Assembly (NCBI GenBank): GCA_039029355.1
Contig: JBCCGI010000011.1
Coordinates: 1-64,000 of the forward strand
Direction of reading: 5' to 3'
Length of the DNA: 64,000 nucleotides
From: JBCCGI01 sp039029355
GTDB taxonomy: Bacteria; Planctomycetota; UBA1135; GCA-002686595
In this document: piece by piece, positions 54,886 to 63,245 of the stretch
Layout of the letters: every line of letters begins with the position of its first letter
How positions within the stretch are numbered: position 1 is the first letter of the stretch
Translations under genes and position numbers: made by a program
The notes under the pieces: model-generated
The model's input: only the letters and a program-made list of their open reading frames with translations
Databases searched by the model: none
What the model was told of the DNA's origin: nothing

Positions 54886-57693
54886 ATGGGACTTCGCTGG
54901 ACAAAGTGGACCTGGGTCGCGGCGACCGCGCTGCTCGGCGCGTCGCAGCGTGAGGCTCAGTGCATCGATCCGCTGGCCTACGAGCTGAGCTCCTTCGCGA
55001 GCGGCGGTTCGATCTCCCGCGCTGTCGCAAGCGCGGACTTCGACGGCGATGCAACCCCGGACCTGGTGATCGCGAACCAGGGCTCGCTCGCCTTCGCCAA
55101 GGGGCTCGGCGGGGGGAGCTTCGCCTCCGCTGCCGTCGCGGGGACCGCGGACCTGCTCGGGCTGTTCGCCGCCGACATGGACGGCGACGGAGACCGCGAC
55201 GTCGTCGGGCCAGCGCAGGGCGCAGCGTTCGTCCCGAGCGGCATCACGCTCGCCGTCGGCGACGGGACGGGGAGCTTCCCCGCGCTGTTCTCGGTCGGAA
55301 CCGGATGGGGGCAGGTCACCTCGATCGCGGTCGCCGACTACGACGGCGACGGACTGGCGGACGTCGCCGCGTCGGACTCCGCCCTGGGCGTCGTCCGTAC
55401 GCTGCTGAACAGCGCCGGCTGGGCGGGTGAGACGCTCCCGTTTGCGGGCGGCGTCGGTCCGCTCTCCGCGGCGGATACGGACATGGACGGCGCCGTGGAC
55501 CTGGTGCTCGCGGGCGGCGGTGACCTCTGGGTCCTGGCGAACGAGGGCGGCCCGTGGACGGTCTCGCAGGCGGCGAGCGGTGCGGGCGAGCTCGCGCTCG
55601 ACACCGGCGACCTCGACCTCGACGGGTTCGTGGACGCGGTCGCCAGCGGACCCGGCGGGCAGATCTCTGTCTTCGCCGGTCAGACCGCCACCGCATTCAC
55701 CCACGCGGGAGACCTCGACTGGCCGTTCGCGGCGCTGGTCGCGAGCCTGCGGCTCGACGACGTGGAGCAGGACGGAGACCTGGACCTGGTCGCGCTGGAC
55801 CTGACGCGCGTCGGCTTCTTCGAGAACGAGCCCGGGAGCGGGCTGGTCGGGCCGCAGGACTTCGAGGTCCCGCTCTCCGGGAGCCTCACCGTCGCCGACC
55901 TCAACGCCGACGGACGGACCGACGTCGCCACGACCTCGACCTTCTTCGCGTCGGCGGTCAACCTGCTGCTCAGCGCTGCGCCGTCCGCGTCGCCTCTGTT
56001 CGCCGAGCCGGACCAAGTCGTGCCCGGCGCACCGACCGGCCAGGCCTTCGCGGCCGGTCTGATCGCCACGGACGATCAGCTTGGCTTTCACTATTCGGTC
56101 GAGAGCGGCGACGGCTCCAACGGCGCGACCGCGCAGACCTTCTACGTGCTTGCGGACGGCACCGGGCTGGGCGGTGGCGTCGCCGGCGAGCTGACGCCGA
56201 CCGCGTCCGCGCTCGTTCCCGACCCCGACGAACGCGGCGCCACTCCCGGCGCGACCGGCACGCTCCTGACGCCGAGCGGGTGCACCGGCACGAGCCCCGA
56301 CCACTTCGTGGGGACGGTCTTCCGCAAGGCGGCGGCCGACACGGATTACAACTACATCGGTCTGTTCGTGCGCCCCAACCAGGAGCCGTGTTGCGGCAAG
56401 GCCACCGAGGCGACCTACACGGTCCCCCGCACGGGCTCCGCAACCACGGGCCTCGTGCGGCGCTTCGCCATCGGAAGCCAGCGCGTCGATTGCGGCGGCT
56501 CCGAGCAGATGATCGTTCACTTCGTCACGCTGTTCGACGACGCGGGCGTCGAGCGGCTCGAGTGGGTGCGCGGCTTCGTCCAGTCGGACGACACCGTGCT
56601 GTTCGACCCGCCCGAGAAGATCTCGAAGGGAACCGCGGTCGACGGCTTCCGGTTCACGGTCTCGGACGGAGGCGCGGGAATCGTGTGGGCCGAGGACGGC
56701 GAGCTCTACGTCCGCACGAGCACCTGCGGCGAGATCTGGAACGAGGTCGCGCCGGATGCGGGGGAGACGTTCCTGGACTACGACCTCGGCATCGAAGGCA
56801 ACACGGTCCAGCTGGTCGTCGTGCACGAGCTGGCGGGCGCCGAGCCGGTCGTCGAGAGCCGCTTCTCGACCGACGCCGGCCTCACCTTCTCGCCCGCGCA
56901 GCAGCTCAGCGACGCACCCGCGGGAACGAACGTCGAGGCGCTCGAGCTGATGATGACCGCCGGAGGCACCGGCGCGGTGGCGGTCTGGGAGGACGACCGC
57001 TTCGGCGCGGGCGGCGTCTTCACCGCGGCCGTCAACACACCCGGCGGGAGCTGGACCGCCGAGCGCTACCTCGGCTGCGGCGAGTCCCCCGGCCTGGTCG
57101 CCGGCGCTGGAGCCGTCGAGCAGGTCGCAGCGTTCTGGACGACCAACGCGGGTCCGCGCGACCTGATGGCAAGCCTGAGCCTCGACGGCGGCTCCTCGTG
57201 GGACACGCCGATCGCGATCGACTCCGGCAACGCCGACGTGGTCGAGCCGGTCGCCGCCTACGAGGAGCTCTACGACCGCTTCGCCTTCGCCTGGCTGGCC
57301 GACGACGGCACGGGTGACCTCGCGCCCCACTTCGGCGGCTTTCGGAGCCAGACGCTCGTGCCCCAGGGCTGGCAGGCGGGAGCGAGCAACGTGTCCTTCG
57401 ACGTAGCGAACTTCCTGGACCCGGCGTGCGGTCAGGCCTGGGTCGTGCTCTCGAGCTCACCCGGATCGCTGCCGCTGCCGGACGGCCGCGACGTGCTCAT
57501 CGCGGGCGACCCGACCTTTGCGCTCTCGCTCGGCCTCTTCATCGCCGCGCTGGACGCGGCGGGGGCGGGGCTGACCGGCTCCTTCGCCCTGGTGCTTCCG
57601 CCGGGGCTCTCGCTCTATGCGGTCGCTGCGGGGCTGGACGTGGGGAGCGGCTTGGTGTGCGACATCAGCGGGGTGGTGGAGATCGAGCTGTAG
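54886..57693 (+). CDS. Secreted propeller protein, tandem paralog 2
   Basis: 935 residues, ATG at 54886, GGAGGAG upstream. Same order as paralog 1: signal peptide, 'QCIDPLAYE', seven calcium-loop repeats (for example 'DMDGDGDRDVVG', 'DYDGDGLADVAA', 'DLNADGRTDVAT'), the 'ATDDQLGFHYSVE' middle domain, two Asp boxes ('STDAGLTF', 'SLDGGSSW'), 'VWEDDRFGAGG' and the end 'CDISGVVEIEL'. It lies 45 bases after paralog 1 and probably shares its transcript. The loops between blades diverge from paralog 1, while the middle and Asp-box regions are nearly superimposable, suggesting selection on that half. Confidence 0.88.
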   Translation: MGLRWTKWTWVAATALLGASQREAQCIDPLAYELSSFASGGSISRAVASADFDGDATPDLVIANQGSLAFAKGLGGGSFASAAVAGTADLLGLFAADMDGDGDRDVVGPAQGAAFVPSGITLAVGDGTGSFPALFSVGTGWGQVTSIAVADYDGDGLADVAASDSALGVVRTLLNSAGWAGETLPFAGGVGPLSAADTDMDGAVDLVLAGGGDLWVLANEGGPWTVSQAASGAGELALDTGDLDLDGFVDAVASGPGGQISVFAGQTATAFTHAGDLDWPFAALVASLRLDDVEQDGDLDLVALDLTRVGFFENEPGSGLVGPQDFEVPLSGSLTVADLNADGRTDVATTSTFFASAVNLLLSAAPSASPLFAEPDQVVPGAPTGQAFAAGLIATDDQLGFHYSVESGDGSNGATAQTFYVLADGTGLGGGVAGELTPTASALVPDPDERGATPGATGTLLTPSGCTGTSPDHFVGTVFRKAAADTDYNYIGLFVRPNQEPCCGKATEATYTVPRTGSATTGLVRRFAIGSQRVDCGGSEQMIVHFVTLFDDAGVERLEWVRGFVQSDDTVLFDPPEKISKGTAVDGFRFTVSDGGAGIVWAEDGELYVRTSTCGEIWNEVAPDAGETFLDYDLGIEGNTVQLVVVHELAGAEPVVESRFSTDAGLTFSPAQQLSDAPAGTNVEALELMMTAGGTGAVAVWEDDRFGAGGVFTAAVNTPGGSWTAERYLGCGESPGLVAGAGAVEQVAAFWTTNAGPRDLMASLSLDGGSSWDTPIAIDSGNADVVEPVAAYEELYDRFAFAWLADDGTGDLAPHFGGFRSQTLVPQGWQAGASNVSFDVANFLDPACGQAWVVLSSSPGSLPLPDGRDVLIAGDPTFALSLGLFIAALDAAGAGLTGSFALVLPPGLSLYAVAAGLDVGSGLVCDISGVVEIEL

Positions 57694-57907
57694 GGCATCG
57701 ACGCCTGCAGCTGGACCCTTCGGTTCGTCACTTCCGGCGAGCTGTTCTGCGTCCTTTCCCGGACTTCCATGCAAAGAGCACCGGAGCACTCACGACTGAC
57801 CCCTTAGGGAGGGCGCAAGCTCTGTGCCGCGCCATGCCTTTGCGGTGGGTTGGGCGGGTTGGTCCGACCGGCGCTCCGAAACTGGGAATCCAACGAGGGA
57901 AACAGAC

Positions 57908-60733
57908 ATGGGACACCGATGGCTTGCGGCCGCTTGGGCAGCGACGACTACGTTGACCTGTACGTTGCGCATCGAGGCGCAGTGCGTCGAGCCGGCTGCG
58001 TACGAGACGAGCGGCTTTCCGAGTGAGTCCCCGAGCTCCCGCGCGGTGACGAGCGCTCACTTCGACAGCGACGGGCACTTGGACCTGGTCATTGCTGACG
58101 ACAACTTCCTCAGGTTCGCGAAGGGGGACGGAGGAGGGGACTTCGCACCGGTCTTGGTCGCGGGGGCCGCGAGCTTTCTCGACCTCGTCTCCGCGGACAT
58201 GGACGGCGACGGCGACTACGACGTGGTCGGGCCGATCCAAGGAGATTCGTCCGTCGCTGACGGGGTTGCGATCGGAGAGGGGGACGGCATGGGGAGCTTT
58301 CCGATCTTCTCTCCCGTTGGACTCGGGTGGAGCAATGTCGACTCCCTGGCGGTGGCCGACTACGACGGCGACGGTCTGGTCGACGTTGCAGCGACGGATA
58401 CGGGGCTCAGTGAGGTCCGCGCGCTGCTGAACGGCTCGGGCTGGGCAGCGCAGACTATCCCGCTCCCGAACCCGACCAGCGTAGGGCCCTTGTCCGCCGC
58501 GGACCTGAATGCGGACGGAACGATGGATCTGGTGCTCGCGGCCGGTGGCGACCTTTGGATTCTGGACAACGGCGCCGCCGGACCGGGCGTCAGCGGACCT
58601 TGGACGACTCTGAATGCCGCGAGCGGAGCAGGCGAGTACGCGATTGACAGCGGAGACTTGGATCTCGACGGGTTCGTCGACGTTGTGACGAGCGGTTCGG
58701 GCCCGACGATCTCGGTGTTTGCAGGACAGGCGGCCTCGACGCTGGCGGACGCGGAAGATCTCGACTGGCCGCTCGCCACGACGGCCTGGAGACTCCAGCT
58801 CGAAGACGTAGAGTTGGATGGAGATCTGGATCTGGTCGTGCTCGGTGTCGAGCGCGTGGCGTTCTTTGCGAACAGTCTTGGGAGTGGCCTGATCAGCTTC
58901 CATGAGTACGGAGTTGATCTTTCGACGGACCTAGCGGTCGGCGACTTCAACGGCGACGGTCGAGCTGACGCCGCGACGACCTCGGTTTTCTTCAACTCGG
59001 ACGTGCAGCTACTCCTGAGCGTCGAGCCGCCGCAGTCGCTCTTGTTTGCCGAATCCCCTCAGGACGTGCCCGGCGCACCAGCCGGCCTGGCCTACGCGAC
59101 CGGCCTGGTCGCGACGGACGACCAGCTTGGCTTCCACTACTCGGTCGAGGGCCCCGACGGCGCTGCAGGCCAGAGCTACTATGTGCTTGCGGACGGCTCT
59201 GGCACGAAGAGCGTGCTAGCCGGCGTCGACGATCCGAGCACCACCCTTCTACTCCCCGATCCTGACAAGGGGGGGGCCACGCATGGGACCAGCGGTAGCT
59301 TGTTCAAGCCGACCGGATGCACCGGCACGTCACCTGATCACTTCGTCGGGACGGTCTTCCAGACCTCGACCCTCGACGCCGCCTACAGCTACGTCGGCCT
59401 CTTCATCCGCCCCAACGATCCGGAATCGTGCTGCACCAAGGGTGTAGAGCCGGACTACGTCGTGCCGCGAACCGGTGTGGCGACCGAGGGCTTTGTGCGG
59501 CGTTTTGCCATTGGGAGTCAGCGCATCGACTGCGGTGGCTCCGAGAACATGATCGTCCACATCGTCTCGTTGATCGAGAATCAAGGTCTCGAGCGGCTGG
59601 AGTGGGCGCGCGGCCTCGTCGGGTCGGACGGCAAGGTTCAGTTCGACCCTCTCGCTCCCGTGCAGATTTCGGAGGGAGGGGGCGTGGAGAGCTTCCGTGT
59701 CCAGGTCGCGGACGGCGGTGTGGGGATCGCGTGGACCGAGGGAGGTGAGCTCCACGTCCGTACGAGCCCCTGCGGTGAGACGTGGGTCGACGCGGTGCCA
59801 GAGCCGGGCCAGACGATCCTCGACTACGACCTCGGCGTCAAGGGCAACACGGTTCATCTCGTTGTCGTGCATGACCAGCCCGGGGGCGAGCAGATCGTTG
59901 AGAGCAGCTTCTCGACCGACGGCGGCGTCACCTTTTCTCCCGCCGTAGCTATCAGCGGGACGTCCGCGGAGACGGTGCGGGAGCTGGATCTTGTGATGAC
60001 CGGCGACGGCGCGGGCGCCGTCGCGGTGTGGGAGGATGACCGTTTCGGCGCCGGAGGCATTTTCGTCTCGTCGGTGAGCGCACCCGGGGAGGCTTGGAGT
60101 GCGGAGGAGTACCTCGGGTGTGGCGAGTCCCCCGGACTCGTCGCCGGATCGGGTGCCGCGGAGCAAGTTGCGGCGTACTGGACGACCTCGTCGGGTCCGC
60201 GCGACTTGGTGGCCAGGGTGAGCCTCGATGGGGGCGCGAGCTGGGATGCGCCGATCGTGATTGACGACGGCGACGCCGATGTCGTCGAGCCGGTCGCCGC
60301 CTATGAGAAACTCTATGACCGCTTCGCCTTTGCGTGGCTCGCGGATGACGGTACCGGCAGTCTGGCGCCGTACTTTGGCGGGTTCCGAACCCAGACGCTC
60401 GTGCCAAAAGGCTGGCAGACGAGTCCGAGCGGACTCTCGTTCGATGTCGCCAACTTCTTCGATTCCGACTGCGTTCAGGTCTGGGTCGTGCTGTCACCGG
60501 CGAAGGGCTCTCTGGTTCTACCGGACGGACGCGACTTGCTCCTTGGTCCCCTCGACGCGTTCACGTTCGGCACGTTTGTCGCCACGCCGGATTCCGCCGG
60601 TGCGGGACAGACGTCATCTCTCGGATTCGCGCTGCCGCCGCTGGGCGTTTCGGTCTACGCCGTGGCCGCGGGCTTTGATCCGGTCAAAGCACACGTATGC
60701 GACATCAGCGGCGTCGTGGAGATCGAGCTGTAG
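57908..60733 (+). CDS. Secreted propeller protein, tandem paralog 3
   Basis: 941 residues from ATG at 57908 (the frame is open upstream to 57824, but the signal peptide and GAGGGA site fit this start). Same architecture as the two preceding genes: 'QCVEPAAYE', seven calcium loops ('DMDGDGDYDVVG', 'DYDGDGLVDVAA', 'DFNGDGRADAAT'), 'ATDDQLGFHYSVE', two Asp boxes ('STDGGVTF', 'SLDGGASW'), 'VWEDDRFGAGG' and the end 'CDISGVVEIEL'. By eye its third codon positions are less G/C-biased than in paralogs 1 and 2. The 214-base gap before it is much larger than the 45 bases between the first two, so it may have its own promoter. Confidence 0.87.
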   Translation: MGHRWLAAAWAATTTLTCTLRIEAQCVEPAAYETSGFPSESPSSRAVTSAHFDSDGHLDLVIADDNFLRFAKGDGGGDFAPVLVAGAASFLDLVSADMDGDGDYDVVGPIQGDSSVADGVAIGEGDGMGSFPIFSPVGLGWSNVDSLAVADYDGDGLVDVAATDTGLSEVRALLNGSGWAAQTIPLPNPTSVGPLSAADLNADGTMDLVLAAGGDLWILDNGAAGPGVSGPWTTLNAASGAGEYAIDSGDLDLDGFVDVVTSGSGPTISVFAGQAASTLADAEDLDWPLATTAWRLQLEDVELDGDLDLVVLGVERVAFFANSLGSGLISFHEYGVDLSTDLAVGDFNGDGRADAATTSVFFNSDVQLLLSVEPPQSLLFAESPQDVPGAPAGLAYATGLVATDDQLGFHYSVEGPDGAAGQSYYVLADGSGTKSVLAGVDDPSTTLLLPDPDKGGATHGTSGSLFKPTGCTGTSPDHFVGTVFQTSTLDAAYSYVGLFIRPNDPESCCTKGVEPDYVVPRTGVATEGFVRRFAIGSQRIDCGGSENMIVHIVSLIENQGLERLEWARGLVGSDGKVQFDPLAPVQISEGGGVESFRVQVADGGVGIAWTEGGELHVRTSPCGETWVDAVPEPGQTILDYDLGVKGNTVHLVVVHDQPGGEQIVESSFSTDGGVTFSPAVAISGTSAETVRELDLVMTGDGAGAVAVWEDDRFGAGGIFVSSVSAPGEAWSAEEYLGCGESPGLVAGSGAAEQVAAYWTTSSGPRDLVARVSLDGGASWDAPIVIDDGDADVVEPVAAYEKLYDRFAFAWLADDGTGSLAPYFGGFRTQTLVPKGWQTSPSGLSFDVANFFDSDCVQVWVVLSPAKGSLVLPDGRDLLLGPLDAFTFGTFVATPDSAGAGQTSSLGFALPPLGVSVYAVAAGFDPVKAHVCDISGVVEIEL

Positions 60734-60740
60734 CGCCGCC

Positions 60741-62720
60741 CTACGGCAACAACCCAAACCACCCCCGCGCCTCCTCCAAAGTCGGCGACCCACCCCGACT
60801 CGAAACCCCCAGCACATACACCGTGCTCTCCCGCATCGCGACCAGGATCTCGGTGCGGGTGAGCAGCGTGCGGAACGACTTGCGCCGGCACGGGATCCCG
60901 CACAGCGCGTCGTCGGTCTCCTCACCCTTGCCGCGCAGCGAGCTGGTGAAGCCGGCCAGCATCAGGTCGATGCCCGTCGAGGGGTCGAGCGTGCCCCCGA
61001 GGCTCGCTCCGATCGCGAAGACCTCGCGGCCCTTGCCGTCGGAGAAGCTGCAGCTGCCGCCCTGGTCGGCGAACTCGGCGGGCAGCAGCGACGTGTTGGC
61101 GCTCCAGCCTTCGCCCGGGCTTTGGAGGGTGAACCCGACCTTCTCGTCGCGGTAGACGCCGTCCTGGACGGCCGGCGGAGGTGGGTCGGTGAAGTCGAGG
61201 CCGGCGAGGACGGCGTCTGCCGCGGCGCCGGCCGCCTCGACGTTGCCGGTCAGGCCGTAGAAGACGAGCTCCACGAAGCGGTCTTCGTCGTCGATCGTGA
61301 CGATGCGGTGGAGGAAACCCTCGGGCGTGTCGCCGGTGCGGATCGTGCTGGCGAGGGCGGGGCGTCCGCCGACGGTGAGCTCTTCGGGGGCGGTCAGCAC
61401 GTCGCCGTCGAAGGTCATGTCGGCGCGCGAGGTCGCGTGGGCGCTCGCGAGCTCTTCGTCGAGGTCGCCGTCGAAGGCGCAGAGGGCCGCGTTGAGGCCG
61501 CGTGCGGGCTCCTCGAGCACGAGGCGCGCGGTGTTGTTCCACTCCTCGCGCGCAGCCTGACCGATGAGCGCGCGCCAGAGGCCCTCGGGCTTGGTCCAGG
61601 TGAGGCCGAGCTCGAAGTCGCGGTACACGCCGTTGCGGAGCGACTGCGACTCCGAGATCGCGTTGTCGGGATCGCGCCGCCCGGCGAGCTCCTTGCGCAG
61701 CGCCGCGCGCTCGTCCGGCGTCAGGAAGTCGAGTTGCGCGAAGGGTTCGGCGATCCTGTCCGTCACCGCGCGCGACTGGTTGCCGTGGAACCAGAGCAGG
61801 GCCTGGTAGCACGTGCCGCCGCGGACGAAGGCGCCGTGCAGGAAGGTGAGCGGCTGGTCGGGGTAGCGGGCGCGCGTCAGGGGGACGGGCTCGCCCGCGA
61901 CCTCGACCTCGACCGTTCCGGCGAGCACCTGCTTGTCGAAGAGGAAGTCGTCGCGCAGGGACTGCGCGACCGCCTCGCCGTCGAGGCCCTCGACGCGGTC
62001 GGGCAGAAGCAGGAAGTAGAGGTCGGGCGCCTCGTGGATCAGCGCGACCTCGGCGCTCGCGTTCATCTGGGCGAGCTCCGGGCCGACCGCCAGGTACCAC
62101 GGAGCCTCGGGCGCGACGCGCACGCCGTAGGCGGCGCTCTCGAACACGCCGTCCTGCACGCGCCAGCCGACGCCGTAGGCATCCGGCGTCGTGCGCACCG
62201 CGCGGCGGCCGACCGGCGGCTCTTCGAGCAGGGTGAAGGCGTCGAGGATCGGCGCGAACTTCTCGCCGTTCGGGCCCGCGAGCTTCTCGGCGGCCCAGCA
62301 GACGATCTGGTAGACGTAGTCGCCGTGCGTGAAGATCGTGAACTGGTGCCGGAAGCGGATGCCGTCGAGGAGCCCGGACACCCGCAGCCGCACCGCGTCG
62401 CGGCCCTGGAAGTCGATGGTCTCGTAGCGTTCCTCGCGCATGCCCTCGAACGCGATCGAGGCGCGGATCAGGTCCGCCATCTCGTCGAACTCGGCGCCGG
62501 GGGCGTGCTCGGGGACGACGACGCCGTACACCCAGTCGAGCTGGACCAGGCCCGCGACGGCGTCGGGGACCAGGCCGCGCGCGCTCTGCTCGTCGAGCAG
62601 CTTCCAGCCCTTGCCGGGGGACTCGAGCCGGAAGGAGTACTCGCGGTCGACGAGCTCGTCGACCGCGGGGGCCGGGGCGGCGAGGAAGAGGCAGGCGAGC
62701 GGGATCAGCAGCCGGAACAT
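60741..62720 (-). CDS. Secreted protein with repeated PsbP/DUF1795-like domains
   Basis: 659 residues, ATG at 62720, signal peptide 'LLIPLACLFLAAPAPA'. The chain contains repeated units, each beginning with an aromatic strand followed by 'P-G-x-G-W' or a variant: 'YSFRLESPGKGWKLL', 'YGVRVAPEAPWYLAV', 'LGLTWTKPEGLWRAL' and 'VGFTLQSPGEGWSAN'. This is the entry strand of PsbP/Mog1-like alpha-beta domains, so three or four such domains are present. The last two are preceded by 'DGVYRD' in both cases. Function unknown. Follows the cytochrome b562-like gene on the same strand. Confidence 0.7.
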   Translation of the reverse strand: MFRLLIPLACLFLAAPAPAVDELVDREYSFRLESPGKGWKLLDEQSARGLVPDAVAGLVQLDWVYGVVVPEHAPGAEFDEMADLIRASIAFEGMREERYETIDFQGRDAVRLRVSGLLDGIRFRHQFTIFTHGDYVYQIVCWAAEKLAGPNGEKFAPILDAFTLLEEPPVGRRAVRTTPDAYGVGWRVQDGVFESAAYGVRVAPEAPWYLAVGPELAQMNASAEVALIHEAPDLYFLLLPDRVEGLDGEAVAQSLRDDFLFDKQVLAGTVEVEVAGEPVPLTRARYPDQPLTFLHGAFVRGGTCYQALLWFHGNQSRAVTDRIAEPFAQLDFLTPDERAALRKELAGRRDPDNAISESQSLRNGVYRDFELGLTWTKPEGLWRALIGQAAREEWNNTARLVLEEPARGLNAALCAFDGDLDEELASAHATSRADMTFDGDVLTAPEELTVGGRPALASTIRTGDTPEGFLHRIVTIDDEDRFVELVFYGLTGNVEAAGAAADAVLAGLDFTDPPPPAVQDGVYRDEKVGFTLQSPGEGWSANTSLLPAEFADQGGSCSFSDGKGREVFAIGASLGGTLDPSTGIDLMLAGFTSSLRGKGEETDDALCGIPCRRKSFRTLLTRTEILVAMRESTVYVLGVSSRGGSPTLEEARGWFGLLP

Positions 62721-62772
62721 GCGCCCAGGCTAGTCTCCCGGGCGCGTGCTGCCTACGCGGCCCGGGCTTTCG

Positions 62773-63231
62773 CTAGCCCTCCTCGCCCATGAAGCGCTCG
62801 TGCCCGGTCTCCTCCATCGCGCGGATCTTCTTGAAGAGCTCCTTCGCGGTGTCGAAGTCGCCGTCGAGCAGCGCCGCCTCCAGCGCGAGCTGGTCCTGCA
62901 GCAGGCCGATCAGCATCTTGCGGTAGTCGGCGACGTAGGCGGCGCGCTTGTCCTCGGGCAGGTCGGCGGCGCGCGGCGGGGTCAAGAGCTTGCACTTCAT
63001 CACCGCGTCCTGCATCCCGGCCACCGCGGTCAGGCACTCGGCGACCTTGGACTCGTCGCGGATCGCGCGGCGCAGCTTGCCGAGGTGATCCTCGAGGTTG
63101 AGCATCTCGTCCTCGAGGTAGTACTCCTCGGCTTGCTCTTCGCCGGCCTCCTGGGGCGCGACGAACGAGGCCAGCGGGAGCGCGAGGGCGGTGGCGAGGG
63201 CGGCGGCGGGGAGGACGATCGTGCGCTTCAT
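62773..63231 (-). CDS. Cytochrome b562-like periplasmic protein
   Basis: 152 residues, ATG at 63231, with signal peptide 'LATALALPLASFVAPQEA'. The mature part is a four-helix bundle of the cytochrome b562 family: first helix 'LEDEMLNLEDHLGKLRRAI' with M43 at the heme-ligand Met position, a middle 'LLTPPRAADLPEDKRAAYVA', and a last helix with H144 in 'METGHERF'-like context ('EETGHERFM'), the expected His ligand. Heme binding through Met/His is therefore plausible. It lies 14 bases after the Gfo/Idh/MocA gene in the same direction. Confidence 0.75.
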   Translation of the reverse strand: MKRTIVLPAAALATALALPLASFVAPQEAGEEQAEEYYLEDEMLNLEDHLGKLRRAIRDESKVAECLTAVAGMQDAVMKCKLLTPPRAADLPEDKRAAYVADYRKMLIGLLQDQLALEAALLDGDFDTAKELFKKIRAMEETGHERFMGEEG

Positions 63232-63245
63232 GGTGGTGAGGCGGG

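Noticed and set aside
52216..57330. Minus-strand open frame of about 1700 codons opposite propeller paralogs 1 and 2
   Set aside because: It is the antisense of GAC/GGC-rich calcium-loop codons, which contain few stops on the other strand. It has no signal, no domain and reads as low-complexity Arg/Glu/Ala.
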